Source of the DNA: a virus
Length of the DNA: 54,836 bases
Virus record (IMG/VR): IMGVR_UViG_3300033747_000027
Location: 1 to 54,836 of that record
Reading direction: 5' to 3' (one strand)
Below the pieces are notes generated by a model. It did no database searches. It saw nothing but the letters and a program-made list of their open reading frames with translations, and was not told the DNA's origin. Numbering within the stretch: position 1 is the stretch's first letter; each line of letters starts with the position of its first letter. The translations under genes were made by a program, and so were the position numbers. Of the stretch, positions 39,438-47,322 are shown one piece after another.

Positions 39438-39746
39438 CTAATGGGGTCTTCGATGTCTAGCGATCTTGTCATAATAGCCTAAAATACGCTTAGCAGTATC
39501 TCTTGCTTCTTCATCTGACATTCGCTTAATTGTTGCATGTATTTTACCTTCTTCCCCATCAGGATTCCCACTTGTTAAATCTTCGATTAATGACATAACA
39601 TCATCCTTTACATCCTCAGGGATTGTTTGATGTTTCAGCGCAATGATAGACTGTGCTGCATATTCCAAACGAGCCCTTAATGGTAATTCACCTACCAATG
39701 ACATCATCGCGCCAAAGAACTTTTCCCAAACATAACTGTATTCCAT
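39438..39746 (-). CDS. Hypothetical protein, 102 aa
   Basis: A 102-aa helical protein between terminase and portal genes, preceded by the leader ATTAAAAATCAAAT. It starts MEYSYVWEKFFGAMMSLVG and ends in a basic ARHRRPH. No domain is recognised. It may be an accessory packaging factor, by position only. Confidence 0.65.
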   Translation of the reverse strand: MEYSYVWEKFFGAMMSLVGELPLRARLEYAAQSIIALKHQTIPEDVKDDVMSLIEDLTSGNPDGEEGKIHATIKRMSDEEARDTAKRILGYYDKIARHRRPH

Positions 39747-39820
39747 AAAATTTGATTTTTAATTAAACAGAATGCAATTTACGCTATTGGTATAATTAAT
39801 GAAAGACATCGGGATAGAAT

Positions 39821-41140
39821 TTAACGTGCACCTGTAGACTTTGCCACTTGACGTTTTTTCTTTTTACCAGTTCGTCCCAATATATTGTACCAAACCCAAT
39901 ATCGGATAGCATCCATAGCGTGGTTCCAGTCATCAATTGGTTCATTTATGTACTTTCCATCTTTATCAGTATCCCATGTGTAATGTTTACGCTCCTTAAG
40001 TATGTTGTTTGAGTTTTCGGTTATCTTAAGATTTAACTCAAGCATCTTATCAATACCGGCTTTTACCGAACCTTTGGGCTTGTCTACAGGATGTATTTTA
40101 ATACCACCATTTCGAATTTCAGTTATCAACCTAGGATCGGCGCTTTCAGATATAACCTTAAAGTGGTTATGTGGCTTCAGTTCCTTAATAATGTCCTTGC
40201 CTAACATCTGTGTGCGATAGGCTAGCTCATCAACATACAGGTCATTATTCAGAGGATCGTAAGCACATTCTATAATAGCTGTAGGGTCGATTGTGAATCC
40301 AAAATCCATACCCAAACCACGCTTTTTAACCCAGTCCGGAATGCATGGTACTATTTCATAAGAAGTGAATATTACTCCTTCGCTATTCTCGGCCCATCTA
40401 CCAATAATCTTTTGAGCATACTTCGATTTGTTGAACTTGTGCTTATCAATAGTGCCATCGGCTTTTGTAGAATCTTTAATGGCTTTGTCTCGAATCTGCT
40501 TAACTTCTGATTTGAACTCTTCTGATAAGTGTTCTTCATTGTCGAAGTAGGTTGTATGAATATGCAAGACATTCGGGTGAGTACTTACCTGGACTTCAAC
40601 TCCATCAATCTCAACAATCTTATGCGTGTCCTTGAGATATTTTTCATAAATGAAGTGGTTAACATCTGACGGGTTCATAATAATAACCACCCGGTTCTGG
40701 ATACCTTTCTTACGAATGGATAGAACTATCTTATCATAGTCCTCTTCATTAACCCATTCCTCACCTTCATCTACAACAAATGTTGTTAATCCCTGTATCG
40801 ATTTAAGATTCGCGGTTTGGTTCCCGGAAGATGTTTTTATTCCCCGGAACATGATCTCGCTGCCTGAGAATTTATTTACAATGTCTTTTTTGTTAATTGC
40901 AAAATGTTCCTCGGCTCCGTCTAGAATTATCTTCTCATTAAATTCGGGAATAATAGAAACCTCGGCAGAAGTAAGCGTATACCTTGAGAATAGAATTTTA
41001 TGTAGTTCTTCAAATGAAAGTCTTTCCAGAAAAGTAGAGGCATTAAACGACTTCCCGGAACCACGGCCCCCGGTTACAAGTATGATGAATTTATCCTTGT
41101 TCTCATACAGAGGTTCGTAGACCGGTTGAACTTCTATCAT
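39821..41140 (-). CDS. Terminase large subunit
   Basis: A 439-aa terminase. The ATPase half has Walker A GGRGSGKS (residues 24-31) and a Walker B-like TFVVDEGEEW (about 125-134). The nuclease half has an RNase H-like set: MDFGFTIDPTAII, an ISESADPRLITEI strand-helix and a late WNHAMDAIRYW. It would cut concatemers and pump DNA into the procapsid. It overlaps the small-subunit gene by 4 nt. The PBSX-type architecture is complete. Confidence 0.93.
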   Translation of the reverse strand: MIEVQPVYEPLYENKDKFIILVTGGRGSGKSFNASTFLERLSFEELHKILFSRYTLTSAEVSIIPEFNEKIILDGAEEHFAINKKDIVNKFSGSEIMFRGIKTSSGNQTANLKSIQGLTTFVVDEGEEWVNEEDYDKIVLSIRKKGIQNRVVIIMNPSDVNHFIYEKYLKDTHKIVEIDGVEVQVSTHPNVLHIHTTYFDNEEHLSEEFKSEVKQIRDKAIKDSTKADGTIDKHKFNKSKYAQKIIGRWAENSEGVIFTSYEIVPCIPDWVKKRGLGMDFGFTIDPTAIIECAYDPLNNDLYVDELAYRTQMLGKDIIKELKPHNHFKVISESADPRLITEIRNGGIKIHPVDKPKGSVKAGIDKMLELNLKITENSNNILKERKHYTWDTDKDGKYINEPIDDWNHAMDAIRYWVWYNILGRTGKKKKRQVAKSTGAR

Positions 41141-41667
41141 TCTTCATCTGAGTTGGGTGATTTGTTTTTCTTCAGCCAGGCAGTGATTGGAACAGACCCT
41201 TTTTCTGATACTTGAAGCTGATCTGGCTCATCGTAGCCAAGCATTTTACAAATCCTCTCAATTGTCCAGGATTTGCCGTGTAACTTTAATTCAATCCCGT
41301 GAGCATTCTGTTTAATGCCCTCAATAGCCTTTGCTTGCTTGTCAGTTAGCTTACTAAAATCCTTGAATGTTATTTTTGTTCCATCAAAATCAACGTAATC
41401 CCGAATGTCAGAAAATGCGACACATGAAAGTTCTTCTAAAATGTCCTCTTTTCGTATATCAGAGTTTTTTTTTAATTCAGAACGCAGTAGCCGTATAGTT
41501 GCCGAAATCTTATTATGATCGATTAGTTCTTTTGCTTTTCGCTTTATCGTGTTAGGTTTCATTTTGGCGCATGAATAAGCATGACGATAAGCTTCAGATG
41601 CATTACCGGCCTCAATGTATTTATGACAAAAAGCCTCTTGTTTAGGTGTTAATTTAACTATGGCCAT
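41137..41667 (-). CDS. Terminase small subunit
   Basis: A 176-aa protein with an N-terminal helix-turn-helix typical of terminase_2 small subunits (LTPKQEAFCHKYIEAGNAS, then AYRHAYSC), a helical oligomerisation centre (RKEDILEELSCVAFSDIRDYVD) and a C-terminal tail. It would recognise the packaging site and recruit the large subunit. The gene lies just upstream of and overlaps the large-subunit gene. Confidence 0.9.
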   Translation of the reverse strand: MAIVKLTPKQEAFCHKYIEAGNASEAYRHAYSCAKMKPNTIKRKAKELIDHNKISATIRLLRSELKKNSDIRKEDILEELSCVAFSDIRDYVDFDGTKITFKDFSKLTDKQAKAIEGIKQNAHGIELKLHGKSWTIERICKMLGYDEPDQLQVSEKGSVPITAWLKKNKSPNSDEE

Positions 41668-41670
41668 GCT

Positions 41671-41681
41671 TTAAAATATAA
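41671..41681 (-). promoter_or_regulatory. Late-region word TTATATTTTAA, copy 4
   Basis: An exact minus-strand copy 4 nt before the terminase small-subunit start. At this distance it cannot be a promoter for a leadered message of that gene, so it is either a leaderless-type start or an RNA or translation signal. Confidence 0.45.
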
Positions 41682-41738
41682 AACGACGAAATATTTTTAT
41701 AGTAACACCCACCCGTCTCTTTGCCACTATTAATAGCT

Positions 41739-42515
41739 CTAGGCCAATTTTTGTGAATTTAAAAACTTATTCACAAAATATATCTGACCTTTTCCGGTCA
41801 CTTTCGATGTTGTACTAATCAACACAGTACCATCTGGTTTATTGATCGTGGTTTTTTTCATTTCAAATAAACCTAATTCCATTGCTTTTTGTGTTGGCTG
41901 GTTGTAATATTCGCCTCTTGATCCAAGATATCCCTTTGCCCGAAGCCACTTAAACATACGATTTTGCCCCATATCAATGCCATTTTGCTTTAAAACTTTT
42001 GCTAGTTCTCCAACCAAGCAGCTTCTATCGCTGGTAGCAACTGCATCTGCAAATAAAGCTTTGGGTTTCATTTTACGGTTATGTTCCGCTAAAACGAGTG
42101 CTTTCTCTTCGGCTTCAATGCGTTTTTCCTGTTCTTCCTTCCAGTTCTGGGCAAGTCTTAGAACAGTTGTAGGGTCTGAGAAATCAACCTCTTTAGCTGA
42201 AATTGCCTTGGCCTTCATTTCCATGTCAATAAAGTACCTCCGAGCCTGACGTCCTTTATCATTATTCTCAACCATGCATAATTCTTTGGCCATATCTAGG
42301 GTGAGGCCGTATTCTTTAGAGGGTCTACCTCCTTGGGGTTTTACTAAATTTTCAGTAAAACATATAAAGTCCTGATTTTCTTCGAACCCAAACTTATCGA
42401 TTCGATTTATAACCCAATCGTTGAACCGTGTTTGTACTTCCAAAAACTCGTGAAGTTCACGTGCATCTACAAGCTGCCGGCCTTGGTGTTGTTTTATTTT
42501 AATAATTTCATTCAT
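41739..42515 (-). CDS. Antirepressor with AntA/AntB and KilAC domains
   Basis: A 258-aa protein. The N-terminal region (about 1-100) is an AntA/AntB antirepressor domain (LVDARELHEFLEVQTRFNDW, then GLTLDMAKELCMVE). The C-terminal region (about 150-255) is a KilAC DNA-binding domain (VGELAKVLKQNGIDMGQNRM, then FKWLRAKGYLG). Antirepressors bind the repressor and allow induction without RecA. It heads the packaging genes and lies behind a long leader with a terminator, suggesting tight control. Confidence 0.9.
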   Translation of the reverse strand: MNEIIKIKQHQGRQLVDARELHEFLEVQTRFNDWVINRIDKFGFEENQDFICFTENLVKPQGGRPSKEYGLTLDMAKELCMVENNDKGRQARRYFIDMEMKAKAISAKEVDFSDPTTVLRLAQNWKEEQEKRIEAEEKALVLAEHNRKMKPKALFADAVATSDRSCLVGELAKVLKQNGIDMGQNRMFKWLRAKGYLGSRGEYYNQPTQKAMELGLFEMKKTTINKPDGTVLISTTSKVTGKGQIYFVNKFLNSQKLA

Positions 42516-42535
42516 GATTTTTAATTTAGGTGAAT

Positions 42536-42623
42536 AAAAAAAGCGGTAAAGTTTCGGAAGCCTAATATGGACGACAGCTTCTTACTCCTTTCCGCTTAAA
42601 TTCTTTTTTTACCGGGCGTCCAT
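42536..42623 (-). terminator. Terminator/attenuator leader before antirepressor
   Basis: On the minus strand AAGCGG (from 42597) and CCGCTT (down to 42541) close a structured loop followed by a T-run, a terminator between the 67-aa gene and the antirepressor. The loop contains CGTCCAT (minus strand of 42567-42573). An upstream ATGGACG (minus strand of 42617-42623) is a perfect 7-nt complement and could pair with it, competing with the terminator. This looks like an attenuator or a pseudoknot. Confidence 0.55.
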
Positions 42624-42647
42624 TCCACGGGTTGAAACGTTTCAGGA

Positions 42648-42658
42648 TTAAAATATAA
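42648..42658 (-). promoter_or_regulatory. Late-region word TTATATTTTAA, copy 5
   Basis: An exact minus-strand copy just after the stop of the 67-aa gene and upstream of the attenuator-like leader, well placed to start a transcript that carries that leader into the antirepressor. Confidence 0.5.
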
Positions 42659-42665
42659 ACCGCTT

Positions 42666-42869
42666 TCAGTTTTCTGAGAATTCAGGCTTGTAGCTACTAA
42701 ACTCAGACATTAACCCCTTATCTACCAGATAGAAATAAGCCTTATTTTTTAAATTTATCTCGCTATAAAGCAAGCGTATAAGATCATCTTTGCTACTGTT
42801 TAGCATTCTTACTAATGCATCTGGGCCCGAACGTTTTGTAAATTCTTTAATTTCTGCATCTGTTAACAT
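42666..42869 (-). CDS. Small hypothetical protein, 67 aa
   Basis: A 67-aa charged helical protein (EIKEFTKRSGPDALVRML) lying 11 nt downstream of another small gene. No domain is recognised. Both probably belong to the transcript started at the switch region 43133-43221. Confidence 0.65.
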   Translation of the reverse strand: MLTDAEIKEFTKRSGPDALVRMLNSSKDDLIRLLYSEINLKNKAYFYLVDKGLMSEFSSYKPEFSEN

Positions 42870-42880
42870 GGTATTTATTT

Positions 42881-43102
42881 TTAGTTGTATTTATAATTCT
42901 TCTGCATTTCGTAAATGGTGCTCCAGCGTACCCGATTCATTTCTTTCTGAATTTCGTGGTGTCTTAACCATTGGGTGTTTAAATAGCACTCGTACGAGTT
43001 TAAATACTCTTGTAAACCTTCTTCGTTTACTATCCGCATTTTGGCTGCATTTAAATTTTTGCCGCTTCGTTCTGGGAATTCTGATGTGAGTATGTCTTTC
43101 AT
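42881..43102 (-). CDS. Small hypothetical protein, 73 aa
   Basis: A 73-aa basic protein, the first gene of the leftward region. It has a helical C-terminus rich in Tyr, Asn and Arg (HHEIQKEMNRVRWSTIYEMQ). A frame starting at 43109 in another phase covers the same DNA and is rejected. The function is unknown. It is preceded by a candidate promoter at 43133-43140. Confidence 0.65.
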   Translation of the reverse strand: MKDILTSEFPERSGKNLNAAKMRIVNEEGLQEYLNSYECYLNTQWLRHHEIQKEMNRVRWSTIYEMQKNYKYN

Positions 43103-43132
43103 GATTCAAGTATTAACTGAATTATTATACAA

Positions 43133-43221
43133 CAAATATAAGCAGAACCTAAATACCATACAAGCAAAACCTAAATTATTTTTATTTTTATTCAACTTAA
43201 ACCTAAATTTTAGTATATTTG
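43133..43221. promoter_or_regulatory. Divergent promoters with three operator-like repeats
   Basis: Two exact -7 words face away from each other: TATATTTG on the minus strand (43133-43140) toward the small genes and antirepressor, and TATATTTG on the plus strand (43214-43221) toward the XRE gene. Between them are three AACCTAAAT repeats (43146-43154, 43168-43176, 43200-43208); the first two share the longer AAGCARAACCTAAAT. They are probable operators for the XRE protein. Confidence 0.65.
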
Positions 43222-43240
43222 CTTCATAAAATTTTAAAAT

Positions 43241-43507
43241 ATGGGAGTACTAAGATTAAAAGAACTGTTACAGGACAAAGGTGTGACAGGAAAGGATTTA
43301 GCAGGAAAAGTAGGAATTTCAACAACTGGGATGTCAGCAATTGTCAGCGGAAAAACATTCCCGAGACAGGAAGTATTAATAGAGATAGCGAATGTTTTGG
43401 ATGTAGATATCCGAGATTTGTTTGAGCCAACGAAAGAAGGGGCAAGCGATTTTGATTTCACTTGCCCCAATTGTGGGGTTAAACTAAAGGTTGATAAAAA
43501 AGGTTAG
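43241..43507 (+). CDS. XRE-family regulator, 88 aa
   Basis: An 88-aa protein with an XRE helix-turn-helix (LKELLQDKGVTGKDLAGKVG, then ISTTGMSAIVSGKTFP) ending VDIRDLFEP. A short CPNCGVKLKV stretch at the end has two Cys that could be half of a metal site. It is transcribed alone, divergent from the late region, next to three repeats that it may bind. It probably regulates itself and the leftward genes. Confidence 0.88.
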   Translation: MGVLRLKELLQDKGVTGKDLAGKVGISTTGMSAIVSGKTFPRQEVLIEIANVLDVDIRDLFEPTKEGASDFDFTCPNCGVKLKVDKKG

Positions 43508-43538
43508 ATGTATGTGCCTATTAATGAAGGCAAGTACA

Positions 43539-43850
43539 TCAATAGTCGTCGTTTACTTTTTTAATCTCATATCCTTCGTGCTCGGATTTCTGCTCTGCTA
43601 TTTTTCTCATAAACAGAAGATGTTCCAGCGCCTTAGATACCACCAGAAACATCAACAACCACAGAATACTCATAATAAGTATTTTAAAAGCGTCTAAAAC
43701 GATTTCATCCCTGTGCCAACTTTCGGTACTAAAAATAAAGAATAAGTCGCCAATAACACCAAAGACGAAAAACAGCCAACCAATAACTTTTGTTGTTTTA
43801 ACTAGGCTTCCAGAATAATCTACATTGATTTTTTTTAAATTTTCACTCAT
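43539..43850 (-). CDS. Membrane protein with two helices, 103 aa
   Basis: A 103-aa protein starting at ATG 43850 (a TTG at 43862 is less likely). Two hydrophobic segments lie at about residues 22-42 (VIGWLFFVFGVIGDLFFIF) and 55-77 (ILIMSILWLLMFLVV), with a charged C-terminal tail. It is convergent with the XRE gene. A role in membrane exclusion of other phages is possible, but I recognise no family. Confidence 0.65.
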   Translation of the reverse strand: MSENLKKINVDYSGSLVKTTKVIGWLFFVFGVIGDLFFIFSTESWHRDEIVLDAFKILIMSILWLLMFLVVSKALEHLLFMRKIAEQKSEHEGYEIKKVNDDY

Positions 43851-43942
43851 AACTATATTCAAGGGTTAAAGATTAAAGCCTTGAATATAAAAATTTTCAG
43901 CTACATATATGTTTATTGTTCTTTGTTTATTTATACTACTAA

Positions 43943-44050
43943 TGCTTTATCATGTGCTTTATACTATGCTTTGTACCGTGCTTTGTTAAAATTTGACAGG
44001 GCAGATTATTTGCTCTATCAAGTGCTTTATTAAAATTTGATAGAGCAAAA
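43943..44050. repeat. Iteron-like array, candidate replication origin
   Basis: Four TGCTTTRT words repeat at exactly 12-nt spacing (43943, 43955, 43967, 43979). A 25-nt unit (TGCTTTRTTAAAATTTGAYA then GRGCA) occurs at 43979 and again at 44023, 44 nt apart. TTTGCTCTATCAA (44009-44021) pairs perfectly over 13 bp with TTGATAGAGCAAA (44037-44049). The surrounding gap 43851-44206 is very AT-rich and without genes. The array borders the replication operon, as an iteron origin would. Confidence 0.6.
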
Positions 44051-44180
44051 TTAATAATTACCTCTTTAGGCTAATTTGCAAAATTGATTTTAAGGCTGTT
44101 TTTAGCCACTTAAATTTTGCGCATGATAGTTTTGTCATCTTTGAGATAAAAATTGAAATACGGTCAATTATGGGCTACCA

Positions 44181-44203
44181 AAATGCAAATAACGTTTGCA
44201 TTT
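44181..44203 (-). terminator. Terminator hairpin of the replication operon
   Basis: AAATGCAAA (44181-44189) and TTTGCATTT (44195-44203) form a perfect 9-bp stem with a 5-nt loop, 3 nt beyond the last gene's stop. The AT-rich stem extends into TTTTGG on the minus strand. It is a weak terminator by sequence. Confidence 0.55.
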
Positions 44204-44206
44204 CTA

Positions 44207-44770
44207 TCATATCAATGTCTTCCCGTTCAATTTTTGCTTAATCAGGTTTACAACCTTGTTATAGGTTTCATAAAGCTCTTTCTTCTGTTCCGGACCATCC
44301 CACTCACTTAAAGGCAACCCAAGTATAAACCGGTGTTTAAATATCCGCTTAGCCTTATCAGAAAGGTTCAATTCATCGGCAATAGTCCTGACCTGATTTA
44401 TTTGATCAAATATTCTAGCCGGTTTGTCATCATCATCATCATCATCATCAAAATCAACAAGCTTAATACAAGAAAGCTCAACCTCTTCTTTTGGGATAGG
44501 CTTATATCGATTCTGGTAAGGAGATGTCGGAGAGTAGATGTTCAACTTGATCATCCGAAGCACATAAAAATCGAGTTCGCGATATTGTCCTTTTTTAGTG
44601 TTATAGAGCGTCAGTAGCTTGCATTCATTCTTCTCAAGAAGATACAAAACCACCTCATTAAGAACGTCACTGGCCTCATCAGATATCCCAGCCTGCGTGC
44701 AATGGAAAAGAGAATAATCGAGCCACCTGGCGTATCGATGTTCGATGTATCTGGTAATTTCTTTGTCCAT
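44207..44770 (-). CDS. Sigma-factor-like phage regulator
   Basis: A 187-aa protein, last gene of the replication operon. The N-terminal part (DEASDVLNEVVLYLLEKN, then FYVLRMIKLNIYSPTSPYQN) resembles sigma-70 region 2 of small Bacteroidota phage sigma-like proteins. A run of aspartates (GAT codons, 44428-44453) is a linker, and the end (AKRIFKHRFILGLPLSEW) has a region-4-like helix. It could direct late transcription, perhaps from the repeated TTATATTTTAA word. The assignment is tentative. Confidence 0.5.
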   Translation of the reverse strand: MDKEITRYIEHRYARWLDYSLFHCTQAGISDEASDVLNEVVLYLLEKNECKLLTLYNTKKGQYRELDFYVLRMIKLNIYSPTSPYQNRYKPIPKEEVELSCIKLVDFDDDDDDDDKPARIFDQINQVRTIADELNLSDKAKRIFKHRFILGLPLSEWDGPEQKKELYETYNKVVNLIKQKLNGKTLI

Positions 44771-44773
44771 ATA

Positions 44774-45082
44774 TTAAAATAGATCAGCTGAGAATAATTC
44801 CATCTGTTGTTTTTCCAATCCACATCCTCCACAGGCCATCCCAAGCATGCTGAAGCCGAACATCGGATTAACGGTACATGGAAGGCCAAAATCCTTACAC
44901 CAGGCATTGTCCAAATCCAAATGGATACATCCATGACATGCTTGCGTGTCTATCCAGTACTTCACAGTGCTTTGCGAGTTGGCTTTTTTCCACTGCTCCC
45001 ATCGTTCTTTTCTTTCTTCTTCAGTATAGGCGTTTGAATAATCGCCGAATATTTCCTCAAATGTTGATTTGGCTGTTATCAT
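44774..45082 (-). CDS. Cys-rich hypothetical protein, 102 aa
   Basis: A 102-aa protein with a Trp/Glu-rich N-terminal helix (EEERKERWEQWKKANSQS) followed by clustered Cys (CHGC, WCKDFGLPC, CGGC) that could bind zinc or an iron-sulfur centre. The neighbours are DnaB and the sigma-like gene. The C-terminus (MELFSADLF) is acidic and aromatic. No family is recognised. Confidence 0.65.
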   Translation of the reverse strand: MITAKSTFEEIFGDYSNAYTEEERKERWEQWKKANSQSTVKYWIDTQACHGCIHLDLDNAWCKDFGLPCTVNPMFGFSMLGMACGGCGLEKQQMELFSADLF

Positions 45083-45091
45083 GGTTCTATT

Positions 45092-46516
45092 TTAAAAGGG
45101 TTGATCATCTTTACCGTTTGAAAAATCTTCATTTGCTGGCACAAGATCAAAAGGTAATTCTTCAGCTGGGTTCTTATCTGAAAACTTGGTCTTTTCTGAG
45201 TTTGCCCAGAATTCCGGATGACCTTTTTTGCCTCTTCTGTTTTTTGATATCTTCAGTTTAATCTCACCAGAAATTTCATAAAGGAAAATAACCACGTCTG
45301 AATCCTGTTCGATTGCTCCGGATTCTCGTAAATCAGAAAGATTAGGCTCTTTGTCTGTTCGTTTATCAATGTCTCTATTCAATTGCGATAGTTCGAGAAT
45401 TGGTATCTCTTCACGCAAAGCTGCCTGCTTCAACTTTCTGGTAATATCTGCTATTTGTTGCTCCCTGATAGCCTTTTTATCGGATGGAGCTGCAAGCTGC
45501 AAATAATCAATAATGATCATATCACACTTACCGGCTTTTCTGTTTCGACGTGTATTTGCAACAATTTGATTGATATTCATATCTGGGTTATCATTCCAAA
45601 GAATAGGTAGCGTTTCTAGTTCCCCAACAGCAATATTGATCTTTGCCCAATCTGGTTCCTCAATCCTTCCATCCCTGATATCGGAGCGATCGATATCAGT
45701 TTCACCTGATAGTAGAATCCTGAATAGATCTGAACTTTTCATTTCTAATCCGTAAAAATTAACCCACTTGCCTTGCCTTGCAGCTGTAACTGCCAGGTGC
45801 AATGCAAACGACGTTTTCCCAACGCCAGGGCGGGCAGCTATGGTGATAAGATTTGTATCCCTCCAGCCTCCGGTGGCAGCATCCAATGTGGGGATTCCGG
45901 TCGTAATACCAGGAGACAATCCATTTTTGAACGCTTCAACATCTGCCTCAAGCTCATCAACGGCCTCTTTTGCAACTATTTTTGTTGTTTTGCCCGGGTT
46001 GCTACCAGCCATAAAATTGTCGATATCACTCAGCTTACCTCTCGCTTCCGATAGTAAATCTTCAATGTCGATATTATCATCATATGCGCTGGTCTGGATT
46101 TCAGAAGACACCCGAATCAATTCACGTTGAATATATTTCTGAGCAATGATACGTGCGTGAAATTCGATATGAGCTGCCGAGGCCACCCGACTTGTCAACT
46201 GCGTAATATAAAGTGGACCTCCCACTGCGTCCAGTGTTTCAATATCTTTCAGTTGCTGAGTCACCATCATCAGATCGACAGGTTTCTCATGTGTGGAAAG
46301 GTATTTTATTGCTTCAAATATCTTACGGTGCTCTTGCTTATAGAAACTCTCGGTATCAACAATAGCTGAAACAATTTGGTAAGCATCACGCTCTAACATC
46401 AAGGCGCCCAAAACAGCCTCTTCAACATCAATAGCCTGAGGAGGCAATTTCCCGTATTTGGAATTTATATCCTCTGTTTTATCGCGTTGATTTCTATTAT
46501 TTTTCTTGTCTACCAT
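45092..46516 (-). CDS. dnaB: Replicative DNA helicase (DnaB-like)
   Basis: A 474-aa DnaB-type helicase. The N-terminal domain (EEAVLGALMLERDAYQIV) is followed by the RecA-like motor: Walker A ARPGVGKTS, Walker B MIIIDYLQL, then ELSQLNRDIDKR and a DLRESGAIEQDSDVV arginine-finger region. It unwinds the fork ahead of the polymerase. The last residues GKDDQPF resemble the acidic tip of SSB. Its start overlaps the DUF4373 gene by 7 nt, so loader and helicase genes are coupled. Confidence 0.95.
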   Translation of the reverse strand: MVDKKNNRNQRDKTEDINSKYGKLPPQAIDVEEAVLGALMLERDAYQIVSAIVDTESFYKQEHRKIFEAIKYLSTHEKPVDLMMVTQQLKDIETLDAVGGPLYITQLTSRVASAAHIEFHARIIAQKYIQRELIRVSSEIQTSAYDDNIDIEDLLSEARGKLSDIDNFMAGSNPGKTTKIVAKEAVDELEADVEAFKNGLSPGITTGIPTLDAATGGWRDTNLITIAARPGVGKTSFALHLAVTAARQGKWVNFYGLEMKSSDLFRILLSGETDIDRSDIRDGRIEEPDWAKINIAVGELETLPILWNDNPDMNINQIVANTRRNRKAGKCDMIIIDYLQLAAPSDKKAIREQQIADITRKLKQAALREEIPILELSQLNRDIDKRTDKEPNLSDLRESGAIEQDSDVVIFLYEISGEIKLKISKNRRGKKGHPEFWANSEKTKFSDKNPAEELPFDLVPANEDFSNGKDDQPF

Positions 46517-47322
46517 TTGTCTGGTTTGTAGGGTTCTTTACTTGCTGTAACCTCACCATCTTTTGGCTTATAAACCTTATTCATGTCGATCGCATTGGTC
46601 AGCGTGGTTTTCCAATTAATGTCCTTGGATCGCTTTTTCTTTTTGTGCGTCCACCCGGCATCAGTCGCCCAAAAATTAGTGCAAGCTTTTTCAAGTGAAA
46701 GTTTGATGTCTACATTCGGGTGAAATTTTTCCTGTGTCCGGATATACTCAGGATCTTCAATCAACTTCCGATAAGCAATTCGTAATTCTTTCAAATAGAT
46801 TTTGATATCTTTCTTCCAAGAAACATCACCACCATCAGGTTCCCCCTTGGGGGGTAAGGGGGTATTATTCTTTACTTTACTTTCCTTTACTTTACTTGTT
46901 ATCGGAATTTTGTCTTTTGTTATAACATTGCTATCCGTTTTTGTAACATTGTTATCTTTTTTACCATTCCACCGTTTTTCCATCCCTTTTTTTCCAGCGT
47001 CTGAACGTCTTTTGGTTTTTTCATCTTTCAATTTCATCCTTTCCATGAAGCTTTCGGAGTAGAATCGCTTACCGTCATCGGTAAATGAAAATAGCCCGAA
47101 GTCCTGGACAACAGATTTAACCTTTTCAGCACTAACACGAAGGTCAAAAGCTATCATATTGTAATCTTTGACGCTCGTATAATCGGCTTCATCGCGAAGA
47201 CGTTCAATCAGCATGAAATAAACTCCATACCCTTCAGCACCGTGTCTCATCCGCATGGCGAGAATCTTCTCATCATTGCGAGCGTTACTATCGTGACTGA
47301 AGTATGAGGTCTTTTTACTCAT
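46510..47322 (-). CDS. DUF4373 (Lin1244/Lin1753) replication protein
   Basis: A 270-aa protein. The N-terminal 95 residues match the DUF4373/Lin1244 domain (SYFSHDSNARNDEKILAMRM, then GAEGYGVYFMLIERLRDE), common in phage replication initiators of low-GC and Bacteroidota phages. The C-terminal half is basic and ends KPYKPDKW. It probably binds the origin and loads DnaB, whose gene overlaps it. The exact activity is inferred from family context. Confidence 0.82.
   Translation of the reverse strand: MSKKTSYFSHDSNARNDEKILAMRMRHGAEGYGVYFMLIERLRDEADYTSVKDYNMIAFDLRVSAEKVKSVVQDFGLFSFTDDGKRFYSESFMERMKLKDEKTKRRSDAGKKGMEKRWNGKKDNNVTKTDSNVITKDKIPITSKVKESKVKNNTPLPPKGEPDGGDVSWKKDIKIYLKELRIAYRKLIEDPEYIRTQEKFHPNVDIKLSLEKACTNFWATDAGWTHKKKKRSKDINWKTTLTNAIDMNKVYKPKDGEVTASKEPYKPDKW

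Noticed and set aside
43491-43697. A 68-residue plus-strand frame with a hydrophobic stretch.
   Set aside because: It overlaps the XRE gene end and lies antisense to the two-helix membrane protein gene, which explains its hydrophobic character.
44428-44453. GAT trinucleotide run as a phase-variable repeat.
   Set aside because: It is a trinucleotide run inside a gene, so length changes keep the frame; it more likely encodes an acidic linker.
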